From positions 557,428 to 621,427 of the forward strand of contig BJOX01000141.1 in assembly GCA_009731375.1 (NCBI GenBank): a stretch of DNA of 64,000 bases, written 5' to 3'. Below the pieces are notes generated by a model. It did not search any database, was not told where the DNA came from, and saw only the letters and a program-made list of their open reading frames with translations. Positions 53,527 to 63,977 of this stretch are shown piece after piece (within the stretch, counting starts at the first letter, position 1; every line of letters begins with the position of its first letter). Both the position numbers and the translations under genes were made by a program. The DNA is from Paulinella micropora. Lineage: Eukaryota > Cercozoa > Imbricatea > Euglyphida.

Positions 53527-53870
53527 TTATATTATATATAATATATTTTTTATTTATTTAAATAGAAATTAATCAAACTCGCAACAGGAGAGGACTTTCA
53601 TTTTTTCAAAAAAAGATAACTAAGTTCAGGACAGCGATAAAAACTAAGAGATGGGTTTTGATGTCTCTTCGTGTTGATTTGGCAAAAGATAGATGAGTTA
53701 TCTTTTTTTAAGAGTTTGAGAGAAATTCAAATATGGACTATTTATTGATTAAGAATGCTTGTATTGAATTTGGATGAAATTATGTATATTTTTATTGAAA
53801 TTAATAGTAAGACGAATTTATATGAAAATAGCCTTATTTTATATAAAAAGATAAGTGTCCTATAGTGGTC
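53527..53870. other. Right end region of the Polinton, candidate terminal repeat
   Basis: AT-rich, with an internal inverted repeat (AAAAAAAGATAACT at about 53609, AGTTATCTTTTTTT at about 53698). It ends GTGTCCTATAGTGGTCCC then TATAGTAGTC, a short tandem-like terminus, before the GC-richer DIRS-like RT begins. No inverted copy is found at the left end near 33.85 kb. Confidence 0.5.
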
Positions 53871-54414
53871 CCTATAGTAGTCATCGGGACTTTCCGGAAA
53901 AGAAAAATGACCTCTAAGGCCCGAGAGAATCTATTCCATTGATCCGCAGCTGGTGTACCGCCGAAACCCGGGCAGACTTGAACAAAGTACTCGATGATGC
54001 CGGTCTCCGGATGCTTGGCTGCCACTACGTTCTGCCAAAATACCGAAGGGTCCAGCGGGGTTTGCCTGTAGGCGTCCTTGATGTCGGCAATGAGTGCTAC
54101 GCAACCCGGTCCCGCCTCGACTATCCTAGCCATCTGTCCGTCGTGTGAATAATAATCGACCCCATCGTCAGTTCGGGGGCAAAGCTGATTAAAGGAAAGA
54201 AGACGAGGGTACGAAAGGTCATTGATGAGCCTCTTCTTGCCGTTCTCTGGACGCCATTTGTCTTTGGGGATTGCTTACTGCCTCGAAACAATCGCCTGGT
54301 TCTTTTCCTCATCATTGGGGAAAAAGGAGGTTTGGTGAACGGTCCCACCATGTATCCTTTCTCTACGCAGCTCAAGACTTCTTCGTAAAGCTTCCGGTTA
54401 TCTTCGGGTAACAA
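53871..54414 (-). pseudogene. DIRS/Ngaro-like reverse transcriptase, 5' part only
   Basis: Frames on the - strand encode VEKGYMVGPFTKPPFSPM, then a degraded K-x-N-G-x-x-R segment, then ALIADIKDAYRQTPLDPS and CPGFGGTPAADQWNRF, the fingers and first palm motif (catalytic Asp in ADIKDAY) of a DIRS-type RT. The ORF is cut at the Polinton boundary before the YxDD motif. At least one frameshift (near 54130) is present. Confidence 0.7.
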
Positions 54415-55390
54415 TCTATCTACAATGGAATAGTCGCGGAGGAACTCTCCCGTGCCCCTGTAGAAAGTCTGGGTGCCAGTGAGGAAACCTTTCAGCCACG
54501 TTACTTCATCGAGAGGCANNNNNNNNNNTGAGGAAACCTTTCAGCCACGTTACTTCATGGAGAGGCAAGCATTTACTTGCATCATCAAGGATCTCCTTCA
54601 CGTTGAAGACTGTGTTATAGGGTTTGATCTTCCCCTTGCATGGAGGAAGTACTAGCCTCTCACCTGGCATGAACCTGGGCTCGTTCTCTTCCAAACCCAA
54701 AAAGCATACCGAGCGACCCCTCCCCCTCTCGAAGCGAAAGTCAATGAGAGCTATTCTCCCTAGGCGACGACTTGGGTTCGAAGTCCTCTCGAACCACACG
54801 TGCGTAGTCCAAGGTTCGAAGCACTGGGACTCCAACTTGCCTTCGTAGCCCACGAGCGCGACCACGTGCGCAGAGCGTAATCTATCGGTCAGTGAAGACA
54901 GAGAGGCATTACATGAAAACGGGGAGAAAAATGACCAAAAAGGAAAACTGTGCCAACACACACTGCCTCCTTCCACTTTGGACAATAAAGAGGGGAGAGA
55001 CAGAAATGGCACAGTCCAATCTGGCAAGTTCTGACTAGCTACGGGCGAGCACGAGAAAGACATCTCAACTGCACCGCTAGCTCTGACCTGAGACGGTGCT
55101 GAGCGAACCCAAGCACCCATCTCTTCTTCCGCCTCCCGTCTGGCCACTTCCCAAACCCACCTGGGCAAAGGGACAAAGTCGGCCTGAGACTCGGACGAAG
55201 GGTGAAGACTGACGAAAGGAAGAGGAAAGGAGAGAGAAGAAGAAAGAGGAGAGGAAGAAGAAGAAAGGAAAGATACACTAGCTTGAGTGGCATTGCCATC
55301 TCGCTGCTTACATTCGAAAACAAAGGGAACAGACGAACTCGAAGCGGAAGGAGCAGAAGTAGAAGGAGGAGTGCCAACAGTATACGACAA
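54415..55390 (-). pseudogene. DIRS-like ORF2 N-terminal region
   Basis: Encodes VWEVARREAEEEMGAWV, then THVWFERTSNPSRRLGR, then ALIDFRFERGRGRSVCFLGL and MPGERLVLPPCKGKIKPYN, just upstream of the RT. A 10-N run (54519-54528) is flanked by a near-duplicate of about 40 bp. No domain is recognised, but this position is typical of the linker before a DIRS RT. Confidence 0.5.
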
Positions 55391-55556
55391 AGGCGAAGTA
55401 ACAACAGCAGAAGACGGAGTAATGGTAGCAACAGGAACAATAGTAGAAGAAGGAGTGAAAGTAGAAGGAAGAGCATTAACAGTGCAACAGTAGGTGAAGA
55501 CGGATAACCACCTGACGGTGCAACAACAGACGAAGAAGAAGGAGAAGAAAAAGAAG

Positions 55557-55588
<32 letters not shown>

Positions 55589-55728
55589 GAAGAAGAAAGA
55601 AGAAGAAGAAAGAGAGGAAGAGGAAGAACAAGATGAAGAAGGAGAAAAAGAAGAAGAAGGAGAAAAAGAAGAAGAAGAAGAAGAAGAAGAATAGAAAGAA
55701 GAAGAAGAAGAAGCAAAAGACGAAGCAA

Positions 55729-55759
<31 letters not shown>

Positions 55760-56565
55760 AGACGAAGAAGAAAGGAAGAAAGAAAAGAAAAGAAAGGAGA
55801 AGAAGACGAAGAAGGCGAAAGAGAAGAAGAAGAAGAAGAAGAAGAAGAAGAAGAAGAGGGAGAAGAAGAGGGAGAAGAAGAAGAAGAAAAAAAAGAAGCA
55901 GTAGTAGAAGAGGTAGTAGAAGTAGTAGCAGTAGTAGTAATAGTAGTAGTAGTAGTAGTAGGAGCAGCAGCTGACAAGGCAAAAGGAAAAACCACAGTGG
56001 AGATAGAACTAACAGGTGAGGGTAGAAGAGGAGAAGAATGAGCTGGAAAGACAGTAAACAGAGGGGAAGAGAGAAGAGGAACCCTCCGTACTTCGGAGCT
56101 GACAAACATGCTAGGTAGGCCACTCTTACTTGATGACATAGTGGCATTACCTACAGACGACGAAAAGTGAATGTTGCGAGATGAGGGACGAACAAGAGGG
56201 GGAGAACGAGGTGTGGAAAGCAGTAGACTATTTGGGGGTACATAATGGCTAAGCAAGTTTGGTTGACAGTCCACTCGTTGTGAAGAATGACCGCAAGTGG
56301 CGGAAAAACCGGAAAAAAGAGAAGCTCTGGTGTGGGGTGGCACCAGTAACAACAAAGATGTGGAAGCCCCCCCAGTCACATAGTGCGGTGAACGGTGTTC
56401 GTTGATGCGTCGAAGCGTGCTGGACGATGTTTTGTCATTTTGCTGGACTTCAGCTGGGCGTGCGACACTCCCACCAGGGTCCCACGACGCCCCCCCACTC
56501 CACACGGCGTTCACAGTTGGTAAAGTCGAATCCACCCTGAGGGTCGAAGGCACTTCCGATCCCAA
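55391..56565 (-). pseudogene. Low-complexity Ser/Leu-rich region of the DIRS-like element
   Basis: An open - strand frame containing a (TTC/TCT)n-derived block at 55530-55950 (reads AGA on +), flanked by less repetitive Ser/Pro-rich sequence. It is either a genuine low-complexity linker between Gag and RT or a microsatellite expansion inside a dead copy. Confidence 0.45.
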
Positions 56566-56586
56566 GCCTTTACCCTCAGGGCCTCT

Positions 56587-57360
56587 TCATCCTTGCTTAG
56601 GCTTGATGAAGTCCCACCTCTTGCTAGTAGCATTGGGGCAGCTGTCTTTTCGGTGGTCTTTCTTTCCTGGGCAGGCTGGGCACGAGTGACGAAAACGACA
56701 GTTCTCACCGTAGCTGCAGACCTCGCCCTCCGCCCAAGCCCAACACGCCTTGTTGATTAGTTTCCCTCGACGACCACCAGGTGTCGACTGACTATTGTTG
56801 TTACCATGGGAGGATGACCACGATTGGTTTCCCCCCCGGCCTGACACATCACCATTAACGTTAGAGAGTGGGACAAGGTGAACGTGACAAAGTTCAGAAA
56901 ACAAAGTGCCTTTGTGCCACTCTCCCAAACGAGACATGCTTCTCACAGCCCAGTCCCATGCAGCCACAGAAGCAATAGTATATTTTTTCAAAAGCAGTTC
57001 AACAAATCTGTAATGTTCCCACATGTCTGCTGCATGTGACGTCCAACAAACAGCATACAAACCAATCATAATGCTAAGCAGGTTGAGCAACCCCCCAGCA
57101 GTAGCCTTGGGCTTGCCACTCGATTTGTCCTCTCCGTATAAAACACGGTTCGACCCTCCTTCCAACTCACTCGTATGTATTGGTTCCACCCCTTTCTTGA
57201 ACTTCTTCAACACGGCATGCTTTACATTCTCTGATCCTCGTCTACCTTGAAACTCACGAAACAACCTTGTTCTGTCTTCTCCAGATGTTGCATTTTCCAA
57301 TCCAATAGCAGACAGCAAAGCGTTAGGTGCAAGACCTTCGTCAGTCGCAGTTTCCACCAA
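56587..57360 (-). pseudogene. DIRS-like Gag C-terminal part with CCCH zinc finger
   Basis: About 257 codons. A helical segment (ADMWEHYRFVELLLKKY, AAWDWAVRSMSRLGEWHKG) is followed by a CCCH-type ACWAWAEGEVCSYGENCRF and then CPACPGKKDH. Single-strand nucleic acid binding is expected. It resembles the CCCH segment of the Ty3 Gag at 33.6 kb. Confidence 0.65.
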
Positions 57361-58277
57361 ACGATGTCGAAGGATTGCGTTGGACTCTTGTACTTGCTTG
57401 GCGAGTTCTTCGTTAACGTTGAACGTAACAGATTTTCCTCCCGGCCAACTTTGCGATTCGAAGCCAGAAGACGCTGAAGCTTCTTTTGCTCTGCAAGGGC
57501 TTCTTCCATTTCAGCATCAACCTGTCCTTCCTTGCCTTCTCGTCGTTCGTCTTTTAATTTTCTGCGCTTCTTGGAGGCCGGGTCGATTCTTCTTCCTCGT
57601 CTCCTCCGCTCTCGTCCGAATGTAATTCACTTTCGTCTTCGGGGACTAAGTCGATTTCGTTTCTTACAACGTCCTCCCACTTAATATCCCCGTCGACAAT
57701 TTGCTGTGCCATGCCTCTCGCCAACAACCTTTTGTTGAGACCCTTTTTGACCTCGTCCGTCTTACCGAAATGAACGTCCGCCAACTTACGAAGCGAGGTG
57801 TGGGGGTACAAGTTGCTGAGGTGAGTAGCGATGGCCGTAGTTCTCCCCATATTCTTTCTGTCCTTAATAATAGTATTACTCTTGAGTCGTTGATAGACTT
57901 GAGGAAAGAATCCTTAGTCACACTTCTCGCCAGGGGAGTTTTCGTAAACGCTTCATGGTCTCCATCTTTGACAACTGGACGCTCATCAGTCACGGAGTCC
58001 CATACTACTTTACCAGTATGGTCAATAAATTTGAATAACTTTTCCGGCACCTCCCAGCGTAAGAAACCCTTCGGGATTCGTACATCCCAACTTTCTTCCA
58101 AGTTTCGAATAGATACAACGCCAACTTTCTCCTTGAGGTTCTTAAGCTTGCCGATGACGCGAATTGTTTCGGCGTTTTTGCCAAACCTCGTGAATAAAGA
58201 CTCAGAGTCGATCTCCATGGCCGCAATGAACGAAACACAGCAACCAATCTTCAAGCCCATCTTTGCCTCGGAAGCCA
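57361..58277 (-). pseudogene. DIRS-like Gag N-terminal part
   Basis: From ATG about 58277 (MASEAKMGLKIG) the frame encodes VIGKLKNLKEKVGVVSIRN and continues to about 57900. Frame changes then lead to HLSNLYPHTSLRKLADVHFG and SESGGDEEEESTRPPR in other frames, and to a Lys/Glu-rich segment (EEALAEQKKLQRLLASNR). At least two frameshifts. The start lies 10 bp inside the A1 repeat. Confidence 0.55.
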
Positions 58278-58286
58278 TGATCAAAC

Positions 58287-58481
58287 GCTTTGCTCTTTCC
58301 CAACTTCGGAAAACTGAGCAGAGAAACAGAAAAAACATAGCCGGAACAAACCAACCGTGCCAGCTTCGCTGGCGCGCCGGCCTTACTACCAAAAGAGAAA
58401 CGGCCAAATAAAAAGTAACGGTCTCAAATAAATTTTAACGTCGGTTAACTCCGGCCTCCGGCCGGAGCAAACCATAATAAA
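58287..58481 (-). repeat. A repeat (5' copy, A1) of the DIRS/Ngaro-like element
   Basis: Direct-orientation match to 25788-25988 (GCTTTGCTCTTTCCCAACTT to GGTTAACTCCGGCCTCCGG), differing by a few substitutions and TGACTC. It directly precedes the Gag start on the - strand, as A1 does in split-direct-repeat elements. Confidence 0.8.
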
Positions 58482-59660
58482 ATACGATGTCTATTAATAT
58501 ATAAAAGTGTACACTCGAGGGACAAGCCTTTTACCGGCAGTTACTTGAGTCAAAACCATTGCGAAGCTATTGTTTATGAAGTTGCGCAAGCACAGGCTGT
58601 TTTAATATGAATTACTTACCATAATTGTATATACAATATACTCACATATGCAATTCACTCCTTCCCATATTACCTACATTGGAAATTAATTAGATCCTTT
58701 CTCGCAGTTATGTCCACTATTACTTAGTTGAATTATCCGTTAGTAGTAGTGCAGTGTTCAATTACTGTTATTAGTATTATTAGCAGTTATTAATGCAGTC
58801 AATTTAGTATTATACTACTTGTTCTGGTACTGGTGGCATCAGCTTTTTACCATTACACTTTTTACCCATATCCGTGCGTTACATAGGTCACTTTTGGCTC
58901 GGACTGTACATCTTGATTTCGGTAGCCTGGTTTGGACTGGCGGGTTGTCCTTATTATTGTTAAATTCTTCGTCACGCCACGAGTATGTGAAATCTGCAAG
59001 CGGTAAGAGGGGGACGCACCGGTTGCAGGTTCACGACGGGAAGGATTGCGGGTATTGGGTTACTATTAATACAATACTGAGCATTGAAGCGTTTCCTGTG
59101 CAACGGATCGCAGACAAGGACCTTCGTTCAAGGGATGTGTGGTCTATCTTAAGTGACCCGGCCGGCGCCTGTCAGGAAAGTGTGCATTTTGAATTTGCAG
59201 TGCTGTAAACACTTCCCACGCTCTGCTACTTCTGCTGTGCTTGTGTGCAGCGGGAGGGCAAGGTGGGGGACAAGGAGGACAAGACAGACCGAGGTTGCTC
59301 ATTACCGTTAAGCTTGCGGGAGTGGGTGGTGACACTGCAATCTGAAAGGTTTTTGTTCAAGTTTCGTTCCTCGTACCCGGTGATGGTGGCCCAAGTTGTG
59401 GCACGGTTGAACGTGTTTGTTTCCTTGTGGAGAACTTCAGGACACACGAACACACCAGTTGCAGTGCTCAGACTCCTGACTTACAAAGTAGCCATAGGGT
59501 TGGCTTGTTGTGCTCTGGATAGGCAGAGAGGGAATAGCTAGTCAGCTCTCTGTCGGCAGGCTGTGGTGGTTCTGTGCTCTGTGAGCGTGGTAAGACGGTG
59601 TGCTCTGGAAAGCCGTGCATTGGACACGTGGTTAGGAGCGTTAAGTGGCTGTTTCGGTGG
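58482..59660. other. Flanking sequence, no gene recognised
   Basis: AT-rich sequence to about 58.8 kb, then GC-richer. Open frames on + (58819-59208 and 59245-59541) have no recognised domain. CTTGTGTGCAG at about 59250 could be a splice acceptor. A 19-bp match (TGTTCTGGTACTGGTGGCA) at 58821 also occurs at 25118. Confidence 0.4.
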
Positions 59661-60060
59661 TTGTAGAAAAACAACTACAAACCTTAGTAGGTTGACAACT
59701 TCAAACTGACTTCGCAAATAGGACTCTTTGTGGCCTGTAAGCTGTCATAAGTGGTAGCCGTGGTGGTCCTAGTGGAGTCTGAGTGAAATAGTCAGTGATA
59801 GCACGTAAGTGAAGAGAGAGCGAGAGAGAGAGAGAGAGAGAGCCTAAAGGGAGGTGTGGCAGCTTAAAGCACTCTACTGTGTAGAGTGTGTGTGTGTCTG
59901 CTGGTGTCCTTTGGCGTTGTCTGAGTGGAGCTTCCGGGCACAAGGCGGGCGGTTCTGCAAAGGTTGCTAGTCCTCTCTGTGTGGGCGTGTGTGTGTGGTT
60001 GCTTGCCTGTGTCTGTGTCATCAAACAGAGTGAGCAAGGTGGGTGTGTATCTGTGCACGA
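59661..60060 (+). mobile_element. Probable 5' non-coding/LTR part of a decayed retrotransposon
   Basis: A transcribed-leader-like region with a (GA)n tract (59812-59843) and TG-rich sequence, directly upstream of a Gag-like ORF start. LTR ends cannot be identified because no second copy lies in the window. Confidence 0.35.
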
Positions 60061-60076
60061 ACGACGGTAGTTAGAA

Positions 60077-60955
60077 ATGGCTACTAGTAAGACAGACAAC
60101 AAGCTTAAGATTACATTCACTGGTAAAGAAGCATGGGTTTTGCTGCATAGACAAGTAGTTCAAAGCTGTCACTCCACAGCTCCTAAGGAAGTTCTACAAG
60201 GTAAAGCAACCCATAAGCAATACGTTCACAGGGAGAACGTGGTAGGAATACAACTACGGGGTAGGGAAGTGCCTCACTTTAATATGTAAGCTTTTGAAGT
60301 GGTGGCCGAGCTGGATAGTTGGGCAGACTTAGACCGTGACGTGGTAAGGGAACACTTTGAAGACAAAACCAAGGGACCTACACGTGTGTGGCCGATGCCA
60401 AACCCAAAACCTTCTACTCAGACTGTCGATGAGGCGTCAGGTTTAGACGAAGGAAACAAAACCCCAACCCCGTCTTATAAAACCGGTCTTCGGTAGCCCA
60501 AAGGATGAGGGATCCACTGAGCTTGAAGAAGAAGAAGAAGGTGAAAACCGTGACACTTTCAATCCTTATTCTAGTGGGTATGCAAGCACGGACAAACTTA
60601 GGCTGTCAGCTGGGGGCACAGACTCAAAGGGCGACGGCAGGAGTGGGGCCTCCCGCGGACAGACGGACCCCTCTAAGGTCAAAACCCCACTAAAGGGTGC
60701 TGATCAAGCTCGCGCACTGACACGACAGGTGATGGCCTATGATACTAGCATACTTGTAGAAATGAGCAAACAAAAGGAAAAGGTGTTCAATATCATACGA
60801 TACGCTCAGTGGAGAGGCCAAGAGCCTAGTGCGTGACTTAGCAAACCCGGAAGGTCTAACATTTGGTTAACCCCAAAGCTCTATGGGACCGTTTGCAAGC
60901 CCAGTGTAAGAAGGTAGACACAGCCGACGTTCAGGATACACTACCAGGACAAAGC
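60077..60955 (+). pseudogene. Decayed retrotransposon Gag (possibly copia-like)
   Basis: From ATG 60077, MATSKTDNKLKITFTGKEAW resembles the N-terminus of copia-type Gag (KITFxGxNxxxW). Later frames encode LTRQVMAYDTSILVEM, an SLVRDLANPEGLTFG segment and LWDRLQAQCKKVDTADVQD, i.e. LWxxLxxQ, a Gag hallmark, but stops and frame changes separate them. The ORF breaks off where the dyad array begins. Confidence 0.5.
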
Positions 60956-60957
60956 GT

Positions 60958-61800
60958 GCATGATAAGATCATGCTCTAGTTCGCAAGGTCATGTTTACAT
61001 GATTACATCAGGTTATCCATGACAACATCATGCAGACATGATGATATCATGCAGTACATGATAGAAATTCCCAAAAACCGTGTATGACGAGATCATGTAC
61101 AGAAATTTTACCAGTTTTACATGATGGAATCATGTAAAACTTGAGTAAATCATGTTTACATGATAAAACTATACTAAACATGATAGATCATGCACAAAAT
61201 CCCGTGCATGAGAAGATCATGTACACACATTTTATCAGTGACCATATCATGTAAAGCATGATTTCATCATGCCTTCAAACCGAGAACAAAGTGCATGATT
61301 ATATCATGTACGAAAATCCGTACATGAGAAGATCATGTACTCACATTTTATCAGTTTCACATGAGCATATCATGTAAAGCATGATTTCATCATGCCTTTA
61401 AACCAAGAACAAAGTGCATGATTATATCATGTACGCAAATTCTATCATGTAATACACGAGTAGATCACGTACGCATGATAAAATCATGCGAACATGATAG
61501 AATCATAAAAACATGCTTTTATCATGCACTGTCAAGAATAGTAGTACATGCGGAGATCATGCAGTTATGATAATATCATGTAGCGAAGGGAGGCTAAAAG
61601 TACATGGTCTTATCATGTCCCAGATTATATCATGTACTACATGCTTACATCATGTGTACACGATGTACTCATGAGTACATGCTTTCATCATGTCCTGTTA
61701 ATATAAATCATGCATTACATGATGCTATGCTGTACCAAAAACATGATTACATCACGGTTTCCATGACTAAATCATGGTTTCCCTGATTAAATCGTGTATT
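60958..61800. repeat. Array of short dyads, consensus RCATGAT-N3-ATCATGY
   Basis: More than 20 dyad or half-dyad sites in 0.84 kb. Examples: GCATGAT-AAG-ATCATGC (60958-60974), TTTACATGAT-GGA-ATCATGTAAA (about 61112), GCATGAT-TTC-ATCATGC (twice, near 61256 and 61379), GCATGAT-TAT-ATCATGT (twice). Arms are conserved while the 3-base centre varies (AAG, GAT, GGA, TTC, TAT, AAA). Two segments of about 110 bp (near 61200 and 61310) are tandem copies. No ORF. Confidence 0.85.
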
Positions 61801-61984
61801 TTCCTTGTCGCAACCTATGCTAGGTACGTCCAATAACAATACATGTATATTATATACATATGTTGATGTTTATACATACATAGATGCATAGATTCTACCA
61901 TTCACACATGTATGTGAGTACAAGATGCTATCAGTGTTTACTCGTAACGTACAACCAAGGCTGGTACTGCTCAAAACTTGAATA
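61801..61984. other. Spacer, nothing recognised
   Basis: AT-rich, with a few ATGT/TACA-type tetramers. No ORF or motif. Confidence 0.5.
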
Positions 61985-62146
61985 CCTTTAAAGTAAAAGT
62001 AAAAGTAAAGTAAAAGTAAAGTGAAGTAAAAGCAAAAGTAAAAGTAAAGTAAAAGTAAAGTAAAAGTAAAAGTAAAAGTAAAATAAAGTAAAGTAAAAGT
62101 AAAAGTAAAAGTAAAGTAAAAGAAAAGAAAAAGAAAAGTAAAAGAA
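61985..62146. repeat. (AAAGT)n-type tract
   Basis: About 160 bp of TAAAAG/TAAAG units, reading CTTTTA on the - strand. Confidence 0.9.
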
Positions 62147-62971
62147 TCCGATACCTGGACTTTAAAGGTCCAACAAACTTTGTCCAACTGTCGTCCCCCC
62201 TTTTCTTCCAAATATCAATCCATTTCTTTGCCTGCTGTTGTCTCCCCGTCACACAAGCCCATGTCGCTTGGACTCGTTCGTCTGTCCATGCCCCATCCAC
62301 CCTCATTATTATGGCTATAAAAATGTATTTGAGCCCTCCCCCCCTTCCGAAACTGCAAATAACCTCCACATCCCTTCTTTCTCCTTCTCATTCCACCAAG
62401 GCCATTTTAGTTCCCACAAGGCTCGAACCGCCCTCCAGAACTTATCAGCGTGCATTCTTTCCGTCCCCAGTATCAACCCCACCTTCGTTTTCCATTCCAC
62501 CCCCATTTCCTCCAGGAACCGTCGAGCTCCCTCTGCCATCCTGAATTCCATTCCCGACATATTCGCCACCCCTGTCTTCTCGTCGAATTCCTGCACTCCC
62601 CACTCCTTCAACAGTTGCTTGTACATCCGTGGCAGTAACTCCTAAAGTATGGACGGGCAACACCATGTCTCTTGCCGTCCGATACCCCCCCCCAACTCTT
62701 CGTCTCTTGTTTCCCTTCTTTCCTCGTTTCTCTTTCTTGAACTCTTCCTCCATTTCCGAATATTTCTCATTCCACAAAAATGACTCCGCCAACTGTATTG
62801 CCGCCAAACAGTCCTCCAAGAATCAACCCTCAGGAAATACCATTCCGAACAGCCTTTCTTTTCCATTAAAGACTTAGCCTGGTAATATGTTTCCTCACTT
62901 CTAAAGATCCAAGGTTCGAAATTCAACCTTGACCCTCCAATCATATTCCTCCTTGTCCTCCGTTTCCTCAC
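62147..62971 (-). pseudogene. Trp-rich charged ORF fragments, unknown
   Basis: Overlapping - strand frames encode MYKQLLKEWGVQEFDEKTG, MAEGARRFLEEMGVEWKTKV, ADKFWRAVRALWELKWPWW and, in another frame, DERVQATWACVTGRQQQAKK and WIDIWKKRGDDSWTKF; farther upstream LNFEPWIFRSEETYYQAK and ESFLWNEKYSEMEEE. The content is consistent but the frame changes repeatedly, so this looks like one decayed gene. I do not recognise the family; a retroelement end is possible. Confidence 0.4.
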
Positions 62972-63077
62972 TTTCCTCTCCAGGGACCACTGTCCTCTTC
63001 ACCCCCATCTGACGTCTCTTGCTTGCCCCCCCTTTCCATACCTAAAATAGATAAATATGTATCGTTTCCCCCTCCTT

Positions 63078-63368
63078 TTACTCCCCCTTCTTAGCCTTCT
63101 TGTTGGGTTCCTCCTCCTTTATCTTTTCCCTCTCTTCTCTTTCCCTCTTCTCGGTCTTGATGGCTTGTCTGAGTTCCCTCTTCCACTGCGCCTCCTCATA
63201 CCGTTCCCGCCTTATCGCGGCCAACTGCATCATCGCTATCTTCGAGGCCTCCGCCTTTTCCATTGCCTGTCGTGCCCTCTCGATTTCGTGAGGACATACG
63301 TCCTTTGTCTTTAGCCACTCCGTCAGTTGTTCCCGTAAAGCCTCATATTCCTTAGCTGCCTCAACCAC
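63078..63368 (-). CDS. Coiled-coil ORF, unknown
   Basis: 96 codons, MVEAAKEYEALREQLTEWL, then RARQAMEKAEASKIAMMQL and a Lys/Glu tail EEPNKKAKKG. Predicted long helix. It may belong to the same decayed gene as its neighbours. Confidence 0.4.
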   Translation of the reverse strand: MVEAAKEYEALREQLTEWLKTKDVCPHEIERARQAMEKAEASKIAMMQLAAIRRERYEEAQWKRELRQAIKTEKREREEREKIKEEEPNKKAKKGE

Positions 63369-63566
63369 ATGTTTATATATACTTTTTCCTATTCTTATTT
63401 CCCCCCGAGCCTACATCCCTTTTCCCTCTGCATTTTCCTCCTCCCAAGCCTTACGCCAACGGTCCGGTTGCTCCTGTCCCCCCTCCTCTTTCTCTTCTTT
63501 GCCAGACTTCTTTTCCTCCTTCGTAACCTAAAGTAGGGGCAACCATGTGTAGCGTCCTTCAACTTG

Positions 63567-63977
63567 TTACACCCTCCTCTGTCTGTTGCTCGGGTTCCCA
63601 TATACCGCCTCCTCATCCAAGTAAAACCCCATACTTTCGAGCGTCCACATATCCTGCCTGTGTTGGGTTCTGAAGAATTTCTTACGCCTTTGCCTCGCCA
63701 TTCCCTCGAATGTCTCGAAAAGACCTCTATCGATCCCAACCTCCGCTCGCAGCTCTGTGAGCTTCTCCGCCCTTTCGTCTCCCCCCGATTCCAATGCCTC
63801 AACCTCTTTCCTCCTCTTATCATATTTCTCCCATGCAAGTTCCACCTGTTTGTATATATCCCTTCTAATCCTTATTTCCTCCTCCCCAAATAACTCCGAA
63901 TCCGGGAACCCCTCCTCCTCGATATATGCTTTCTCCCAATAGCTCTTTGTCTCCTTCTCCTCCTTCACTTCCTCCAA
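63567..63977 (-). CDS. Coiled-coil ORF, unknown
   Basis: 136 codons beginning MEEVKEEKETKSYWEKAYIE, then AWEKYDKRRKEVEALESGG and FETFEGMARQRRKKFF, ending SNRQRRV. The frame may extend beyond the window edge. Its composition resembles 63078-63368 and 62147-62971. Unrecognised. Confidence 0.4.
   Translation of the reverse strand: MEEVKEEKETKSYWEKAYIEEEGFPDSELFGEEEIRIRRDIYKQVELAWEKYDKRRKEVEALESGGDERAEKLTELRAEVGIDRGLFETFEGMARQRRKKFFRTQHRQDMWTLESMGFYLDEEAVYGNPSNRQRRV

Noticed and set aside
55039-56565. A separate 508-aa Ser/Leu-rich host protein
   Set aside because: Lies between Gag and RT of the DIRS-like element in the same strand and is partly microsatellite; treated as part of that element.
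58819-59541. Host exons on the + strand next to the element
   Set aside because: Open frames and one possible acceptor only. No domain, start or consistent phase.
60958-61800. CRISPR-like array
   Set aside because: The repeated units are 13-20 bp dyads with 3-base centres and irregular spacing. There are no direct repeats with unique spacers of constant length, and the context is eukaryotic.
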